Shown: one piece after another, positions 58,674 through 64,000 of the stretch | How positions within the stretch are numbered: position 1 is the first letter of the stretch | How the letters are laid out: each line of letters opens with the position of its first letter | NCBI GenBank assembly: GCA_030602245.1 | Contig: JAUWAC010000003.1 | Span: 124,001 to 188,000, forward strand | Length of the DNA: 64,000 nucleotides | Direction of reading: 5' to 3' | DNA from: Marinobacterium sp. | GTDB lineage: Bacteria > Pseudomonadota > Gammaproteobacteria > Pseudomonadales > Balneatricaceae | The notes under the pieces: generated by a model | Told to the model about the DNA's origin: nothing | Seen by the model: only the letters and a program-made list of their open reading frames with translations | Database searches by the model: none | Made by a program: the position numbers and the translations under genes

Positions 58674-60155
58674 TCAGGCGCTGGCTGCCACGGCTGCATC
58701 TTCAGCAGCGTCGGCTTTCCAGGGGGCCTGCAGCTTCTTCCAGCAGGGGTTGTTGAGGGTCATGTCCATGTCGCGGGCGAAGATGGCGAAACCATCGTAG
58801 CCGTGGTACGGACCTGAGTAGTCCCAGCTGTGCATCTGACGGAAGGGAATACCCATCTTCTGGAAGATGTACTTCTCTTTAACACCAGAACCGATCAGAT
58901 CAGGCTTGATCTTCTTGACGAACTCTTCGAATTCGTAGCCGGTCACGTCATCGTAGATCAGGGTCGCGTTGCCCATTTCCTTGATGGTGCGGTCATAGTC
59001 GTCGTTGTGCGCGAACTCGTAACCGGTACCGACCACTTCCATGCCGAGGTCTTCATAGGCACCGATGACGTGACGCGGACGCAGACCACCGATGTACAGC
59101 ATGACCTTCTTGCCTTCCAGGCGCGGCTTGTACTTGTCGATCACCGCCTGGTACTCGAGCTTGTACTTGGCGATCACCTCTTCGGCCTTCTTCTGGATGG
59201 TTTCATCGAAGAAGGACGCGATCTTGCGCAGGGACTCGTCAGTCTTGGTCGGACCGAAGAAGTTGTACTCCATCCACGGAATACCGTACTTCTCTTCCAT
59301 GTGACGCGAGATGTAGTTCATGGAGCGGTAGCAGTGCACCAGGTTCAGCTTGACCTTCGGCGTCAGCTCCATTTCAGAGATGGTGCCGTCACCGGACCAC
59401 TGAGCGACAACGCGCAGACCCATCTCTTCAAGCAGGATGCGGGAAGACCAGGCATCACCACCGATGTTGTAGTCACCGATAATGGCGACGTCATACGGGG
59501 TGGTTTCGAAGCTGTTGTCGTCGTCACGCTTGCCCAGCGCCCAGTCACGGATCGCATCGTTGGCAATGTGGTGACCCAGCGACTGGGAGACACCGCGGAA
59601 GCCTTCGCAGCGCACCGGGACAACGGTCTTGCCGATATCCTTGGCGGCTTTCTTGGAAACCGCTTCGATATCGTCGCCGATCAGACCGATCGGACATTCG
59701 GACTGGACCGAAATACCCTTGTTCAGCGGGAACAGCTGCTCGATCTCTTCGATCAGCTTGGCCAGCTTCTTGTCGCCGCCGAATACGATGTCCTTCTCCT
59801 GGAAATCGGAGGTGAAGTTCATGGTGACGAAGGCGTTAACACCGGTGGTACCGATGTAGTAGTTGCGACGACCGGAGCGCGAGTACTGACCGCAGCCAAC
59901 CGGACCGTGCGAGATGTGAATCATGTCCTTGATCGGACCCCAGACCACACCACGAGAACCGGCGTAGGCGCAACCACGGATGGTCATGACGCCCGGCAGG
60001 GACTTCTTGTTGGAGGTGATGCACTTCTTGGACTGTTCGATCTCGTGATCGTTGGCCGTCAGGTGCTTGGCACGGTCTTTTTTCGCTTTAGCAGGATAGA
60101 CTTCGAGCACTTCGTTAATGAGCGCTTCGGTCTCTTCGCGTGACATGACAGACAT
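58674..60155 (-). CDS. nifD: nitrogenase MoFe protein alpha chain
   Basis: 493 residues. P-cluster cysteines lie in [27 protein letters not shown] and [13 protein letters not shown]. The FeMo-co ligands are the cysteine in [13 protein letters not shown] and the histidine in [19 protein letters not shown]. All catalytic residues are present, so a functional group I molybdenum nitrogenase is expected. It follows nifH by 110 bp. Confidence 0.98.
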   Translation of the reverse strand: MSVMSREETEALINEVLEVYPAKAKKDRAKHLTANDHEIEQSKKCITSNKKSLPGVMTIRGCAYAGSRGVVWGPIKDMIHISHGPVGCGQYSRSGRRNYYIGTTGVNAFVTMNFTSDFQEKDIVFGGDKKLAKLIEEIEQLFPLNKGISVQSECPIGLIGDDIEAVSKKAAKDIGKTVVPVRCEGFRGVSQSLGHHIANDAIRDWALGKRDDDNSFETTPYDVAIIGDYNIGGDAWSSRILLEEMGLRVVAQWSGDGTISEMELTPKVKLNLVHCYRSMNYISRHMEEKYGIPWMEYNFFGPTKTDESLRKIASFFDETIQKKAEEVIAKYKLEYQAVIDKYKPRLEGKKVMLYIGGLRPRHVIGAYEDLGMEVVGTGYEFAHNDDYDRTIKEMGNATLIYDDVTGYEFEEFVKKIKPDLIGSGVKEKYIFQKMGIPFRQMHSWDYSGPYHGYDGFAIFARDMDMTLNNPCWKKLQAPWKADAAEDAAVAASA

Positions 60156-60216
60156 GACCTGTCTCCTTTACATGTTGGGTTGCGAACAGAGGCTAATCTG
60201 CCCCATGCTCGTCCTC

Positions 60217-60246
60217 GGGCGAGGCGACCGCTGCGATCGCCCGCCC
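60217..60246. other. stable hairpin between nifH and nifD
   Basis: GGGCG-a-GGCGA pairs with TCGCC-CGCCC, a 10-bp stem with one bulged A and a nine-base loop, 20 bp after the nifH stop. Such hairpins at nifH 3' ends are thought to raise nifH transcript stability or cause partial termination. Confidence 0.7.
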
Positions 60247-60265
60247 TGCCGACAACGTGTATTAC

Positions 60266-61192
<927 letters not shown>

Positions 61193-61234
61193 TCACTGTT
61201 GGCGCCTCGGCCTTCGTAACTTCCCGCTGGTTAT

Positions 61235-61250
61235 TGCGAAAGCTGTACCA
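61235..61250 (-). promoter_or_regulatory. sigma-54 promoter of nifHDK
   Basis: The minus-strand TGGTACAGCTTTCGCA keeps the essential GG and GC ten bases apart but departs from consensus at three positions. The predicted leader is about 85 nt. An AT-rich tract (about 61258-61298) lies between it and the activator sites and could bend or bind IHF. Confidence 0.7.
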
Positions 61251-61348
61251 AACAAGGCCAATTAATTTATCTATCTGTTTTTCAAGGTTTTTTATAAAAG
61301 CGGCCGGGCGACAGGTGACGCGTTGGTCGCGACAAAGACGCTCCGAGC

Positions 61349-61364
61349 TGTTGGAATAACAACA
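61349..61364. promoter_or_regulatory. NifA upstream activator site A
   Basis: TGT-N10-ACA (TGTTGGAATAACAACA), about 115 bp upstream of the nifH -24/-12 element and about 135 bp upstream of the divergent promoter. Confidence 0.72.
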
Positions 61365-61398
61365 AAAAGCCCCTGCGCTTTGTCAGGCCAATCGCGAC

Positions 61399-61414
61399 TG
61401 TCAGCTATACGACA
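61399..61414. promoter_or_regulatory. NifA upstream activator site B
   Basis: TGT-N10-ACA (TGTCAGCTATACGACA), exactly 50 bp from site A and about 85 bp upstream of the divergent SIR2-gene promoter. The two sites probably serve both directions. Confidence 0.72.
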
Positions 61415-61484
61415 AGGCCCGACACAAACCGGCTAACGGTCGCCCCTGCACCGATTTCGAAATCGAAAAACAACCACTTACGCG

Positions 61485-61500
61485 TGGCGTAACTATTGCA
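61485..61500 (+). promoter_or_regulatory. sigma-54 promoter of the SIR2-like gene
   Basis: TGGCGTAACTATTGCA has GG and GC ten bases apart and a perfect TTGCA. It is 89 bp before the start codon. A 14-bp palindrome CGATTTCGAAATCG (61452-61465) lies just upstream and could be an additional regulator site. Confidence 0.82.
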
Positions 61501-61588
61501 ACCTGCCAGGTACTCTCTATTCCCGGGCGTGCCAGGCTGTCGCGGATGACTCGCCGGCCCGCTCAACCAACTGTCAGGAAGGTACGCC

Positions 61589-62428
61589 ATGTATAAGCAG
61601 CTTCTGGAAGGTATTCGCAGCGGCAAGATCGTCCCCTATCTCGGCGCCGGTGCGCTCAGTGATGTTGTCAGCCAGACCGACGGCTCGCCGATCCCGGCCG
61701 ACAGCGACAGTCTGATTCTGGCCATGAACAACGGTCAGCCGATGGCACCGCGACTGATGTACGAGTTTCCGCGCGCGGCCATGAGCATGGAGAACAAGAA
61801 AGGCCGCAGCTTCGTGACCCGCTTTCTGAACGACACCTACGGTGATAAGGAGTGGACTCGTGGCGCGGTGCACGAGTGGCTGGCGTCGATCAAGCCGCAC
61901 TATGTCATCGACGTGAACCGCGACACCCAGCTGCTCGAGAGCTACGCCGATACCGAACACACACTGATCATGGGCGTGGCCCGCATCATGGCCAGCGACT
62001 ACCGCTTCAAGCTGTTTCACTACGACGGCAGCCACTACCGTGAGGTGGCGCTGGACGCCGTGAACCCGGATCTGCCGATTCTGTTCAAACCGCTGGGCGC
62101 ACCGAAACCGGAAGCCAACTACATCGCCGCCGATGCGGACTTTGTCGATTACATCACCGAACTGATGGGCGGTTTCGCCATCCCGGCGTTTCTGAAGGAG
62201 TATCGCAAGCAGAAGCAGTATCTGTTCCTTGGCATGCGCTTCACCCGTGACACCGAGCGCATGGTGATGAGCGACATCATCTATGCCGCCGATGAGCCCG
62301 CCGGCTGGGCCTTCATCCCGGAGCCCACTGACAAGGAGCGCCGCTTCTGCAAGCTGAAGAAGATCGAGATCATCGAGGAGAGCTGGGAAGCGCTGCTGGA
62401 GTCCGCGGGCGTGCTGGCCACCACCTGA
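61589..62428 (+). CDS. SIR2-like NAD-binding-fold protein co-regulated with nifH
   Basis: 279 residues. The N-terminal GKIVPYLGAGALSDV matches the glycine-rich NAD loop of SIR2-like (SIR2_2) proteins. KPHYVIDVNRDTQLLES resembles the second conserved SIR2 segment, and LFKPLGAPKP the third. The catalytic histidine of true sirtuins is not evident. The gene is divergent from nifH, with its own sigma-54 promoter and shared NifA sites, so it is probably induced with nitrogenase. SIR2-like genes are known beside nifH in some proteobacteria, but I know of no established function. An intrinsic terminator follows. Confidence 0.78.
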   Translation: MYKQLLEGIRSGKIVPYLGAGALSDVVSQTDGSPIPADSDSLILAMNNGQPMAPRLMYEFPRAAMSMENKKGRSFVTRFLNDTYGDKEWTRGAVHEWLASIKPHYVIDVNRDTQLLESYADTEHTLIMGVARIMASDYRFKLFHYDGSHYREVALDAVNPDLPILFKPLGAPKPEANYIAADADFVDYITELMGGFAIPAFLKEYRKQKQYLFLGMRFTRDTERMVMSDIIYAADEPAGWAFIPEPTDKERRFCKLKKIEIIEESWEALLESAGVLATT

Positions 62429-62451
62429 ACGCCAACCGGCTGCTGCACTGA

Positions 62452-62475
62452 CCCCGCCCACCGGCGGGGTTTTTT
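62452..62475 (+). terminator. intrinsic terminator of the SIR2-like gene
   Basis: CCCCGCC/GGCGGGG stem of 7 bp, CACC loop, then six T residues, 23 bp past the stop. Confidence 0.95.
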
Positions 62476-62520
62476 ATGCTCCGTAATCACGCCCCCGCCT
62501 GCCGCCGCACGACGGGACCG

Positions 62521-62548
62521 AAAAAAGAAAAAGCCCCGCAGGGCTTTT
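62521..62548 (-). terminator. intrinsic terminator of the DUF3144 operon
   Basis: On the minus strand AAGCCC/GGGCTT with a four-base loop is followed by TTTTCTTTTTT. It lies 20 bp past the DUF3144 stop. Confidence 0.88.
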
Positions 62549-62567
62549 GAGTGTCGGCAATGAAGTG

Positions 62568-62888
62568 TCAGTGAGCCTTGTCGGCCATCTCGGCGGCAGC
62601 GCCCATGTATTCATCGAAGTTGGCGATGTAGTCGGCCAGATTGCCGTCGTAGAGCTGGCGGAAACGGTCGGTGAAGTATTCCACCGCCTTGTCGCGCTTG
62701 TCGGCCAGTTCGTCGGCGCTGGTGACACTGCCCGCGGCGATATAGGCGTTGTAACGGGCCGCCGCGTAGATAAACGCCACCCCCATCTTGTGGTCGCCGT
62801 ACTTGCCGCCCATCTCGTTGGCGATTTCGATCAGCTTGTTGGTCGCTTCGAGGAACTGCTCGTCGAACAGGCTTTCATCAGTACTCAT
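62568..62888 (-). CDS. DUF3144 family protein
   Basis: A 106-residue soluble helical protein, FDEQFLEATNKLIEIANEM...GVAFIYAAARYNAYIAA, which fits DUF3144. Members frequently occur near nif genes in gammaproteobacteria; function unknown. It overlaps the upstream small gene by 11 bp and ends at a strong terminator. Confidence 0.85.
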   Translation of the reverse strand: MSTDESLFDEQFLEATNKLIEIANEMGGKYGDHKMGVAFIYAAARYNAYIAAGSVTSADELADKRDKAVEYFTDRFRQLYDGNLADYIANFDEYMGAAAEMADKAH

Positions 62889-63093
62889 GGTGGCTCTCCT
62901 GATCCATTAGTTTGCGTTGAAACGTGGCCTGGTGCCCGATCGGCAGGTGCCGATAGCGGCAGTAGCGTCCCACGGCCAGCAGCATGGCGATACGCGCCAG
63001 ACCACGCCCGAGCGTGCCCTGCTGCCGGCAGGCCAGATGTTCGAACTGATCCAGCGCGCGGGCCGGATCTTCATGTACGCTGACGGTTTTCAT
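62878..63093 (-). CDS. small basic hypothetical protein
   Basis: 71 residues from ATG 63093, preceded by GAGGTGG. It is rich in Arg/His/Tyr (GRYCRYRHLPIGHQ) with two cysteines. No family recognised. It overlaps DUF3144 by 11 bp, so the two are translationally coupled. Confidence 0.65.
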   Translation of the reverse strand: MKTVSVHEDPARALDQFEHLACRQQGTLGRGLARIAMLLAVGRYCRYRHLPIGHQATFQRKLMDQESHHEY

Positions 63094-63123
63094 CGGAACC
63101 ACCTCACGCGATTGGGTCCGGTC

Positions 63124-63390
63124 TCAGCACTCAAGCTGAACCAGATGGGTGTGCTGCCGTTCGGCAAACTGTGCCGGCGTCCAGGCCTTGATGGTCAAGG
63201 CGTGAAGTCGGCCCGTTTTGAGCTCGAGCTCGAACAGCGACAGGATGCTTTTCTGCCGCTGCATCAGGTTCTGTCCCTCGAAGGTGTCGCTGATAATGGC
63301 GACGGTGAAGCTGCAATCCTCACCGCTGACATCGATATCGGCGTCCGGCAGGGCCGCCTGGATACGGGCTTCGACGTCTGAGGCAAGCAT
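63124..63390 (-). CDS. BolA/IbaG family protein
   Basis: An 88-residue BolA-fold protein, with VSGEDCSFTVAIISDTFEGQNLMQRQK and a C-terminal THLVQLEC. BolA proteins bind [2Fe-2S] clusters together with CGFS glutaredoxins. Its start directly abuts the glutaredoxin stop, so the pair likely forms a Grx-BolA complex in iron or cluster trafficking. Confidence 0.92.
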   Translation of the reverse strand: MLASDVEARIQAALPDADIDVSGEDCSFTVAIISDTFEGQNLMQRQKSILSLFELELKTGRLHALTIKAWTPAQFAERQHTHLVQLEC

Positions 63391-63707
63391 CAGGCACCTC
63401 CTGCGGCAGCCAGCATCGGCTTCAGACTGCCATCCTCGGCCATCTCGACGATGACATCGCTGCCACCGACCAGCTCGCCCTGAATGAACAGCTGCGGATA
63501 GGTCGGCCAGTTGGAGACATTGGGCAGCTTTTCACGGATGAACGGCGCTTCCAGCACATTGACCCAGGCGTAGTTGGCCCCCAGCCCCTTGAGCGCTTCC
63601 ACGGCGTTGCGTGAGAAGCCGCAGCGCGGCTCGTCCGGCGTGCCTTTCATGTAGAGCAGCACCGGGTTGTCGGCCAGCTGTTTACGGATCTTGTCTTCAG
63701 TACTCAT
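63390..63707 (-). CDS. grxD: monothiol glutaredoxin (Grx4 type)
   Basis: A 105-residue class II glutaredoxin with the active site CGFS in GTPDEPRCGFSRNAV, preceded by LLYMKGTP, and the glutathione-binding WPTYPQLFIQGELVGGSD. It carries [2Fe-2S] clusters bridged with glutathione. It forms a unit with the BolA gene at the edge of the nif region. Confidence 0.95.
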   Translation of the reverse strand: MSTEDKIRKQLADNPVLLYMKGTPDEPRCGFSRNAVEALKGLGANYAWVNVLEAPFIREKLPNVSNWPTYPQLFIQGELVGGSDVIVEMAEDGSLKPMLAAAGGA

Positions 63708-63723
63708 CGCTTGCTCCCTTCTG

Positions 63724-64000
63724 TTACTGCCCCACCGCCATGCACTCGCAGGCCATCAGCAGTTTCATGATGTCGCGACTGGCAGCCACATCCAGCGCGG
63801 TGAAATCGTCCAGCGTGCGGCGGCCGGTATCGGCGCCCGAGGCCAGCAGCATCTGCACCATCTCGGTGAGGCCGGCCGCCGCCGCATAGATCAGCGCCGT
63901 GGCGCCGTTGGCGTTCTGGTTATCGATATCAATGCCGGCATTGATCAGCAGGCGCATGCAGTCGGCGCTGTTAGCACGACAGGCAAACCAGAGCGCGTTG
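63724..64000 (-). CDS. ankyrin-repeat protein (5' end outside window)
   Basis: The frame stays open to the window edge; about 91 residues are visible. At least two ankyrin repeats are seen: MRLLINAGIDIDNQNANGAT, then ALIYAAAAGLTEMVQMLLASGADTG. A short C-terminus with CECMAVGQ follows. Ankyrin proteins mediate protein-protein contacts. It is 16 bp upstream of grxD in the same direction. Confidence 0.88.
   Translation of the reverse strand, partial: NALWFACRANSADCMRLLINAGIDIDNQNANGATALIYAAAAGLTEMVQMLLASGADTGRRTLDDFTALDVAASRDIMKLLMACECMAVGQ

Overview
The window is chromosomal DNA from a GC-rich gammaproteobacterium, probably marine or sediment-dwelling and able to fix nitrogen. The evidence is an rnfCDGE-nth block, the class Ia nrdAB-yfaE set, fadDBA, an arginine succinyltransferase-type (ast) cluster, minCDE and a complete molybdenum-nitrogenase region ordered as in Azotobacter vinelandii (nifHDKT-nafY-orf-lrv, nifENX and accessory genes, iscA-nifUS). 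The genus assignment is inference.

Layout. 1-7 kb: end of the Rnf electron-transport operon, a receiver/CheC-like protein plus a diguanylate cyclase placed between rnfE and nth, then nth. 7.7-11.5 kb (minus): yfaE, nrdB, nrdA with two NrdR boxes. 11.8-12.3 kb: tRNA-Tyr whose 3' end and terminator are duplicated. 12.3-19.9 kb: Deg-type protease, a Gdt1/TMEM165-type transporter behind a yybP-ykoY manganese riboswitch, purEK, small genes, an AEC transporter and an orphan NifX-like protein. 19.9-29.4 kb: beta-oxidation genes, murI, a secreted subtilase and an acyl-CoA dehydrogenase. 29.7-33.8 kb: a PLP amino-acid decarboxylase and a frameshifted zinc-binding-domain chemoreceptor. 34.6-40.0 kb: arginine catabolism (astC, an M20 hydrolase, astD, astB). 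40.0-41.9 kb: minEDC.

42-61.6 kb is the nif region, transcribed on the minus strand. I find sigma-54 promoters with upstream NifA-type sites before iscA-nifUS, before nifENX and before nifHDK, and a divergent one before a SIR2-like gene beside nifH. The two NifA sites next to nifH probably serve both directions. After the SIR2-like gene come DUF3144, BolA, monothiol glutaredoxin and ankyrin genes.

The most unusual feature is at 51.2-54.8 kb. An AT-rich foreign segment separates lrv from nifE and reads as a decayed chromosomal integron: a broken integron integrase (intI) on the minus strand, then on the plus strand a two-gene cassette (small protein plus a protein with an RxxxxH HEPN-like motif) ending in an attC site, then a zinc-ribbon/RDD membrane-protein cassette ending in a classic attC. 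A 3'-truncated IS5-family element abuts the second attC. Two GGGGTC-type palindromes lie exactly at the deletion point in intI and at the truncation point of the IS. The nifE promoter and its NifA site remain intact beside the insertion.
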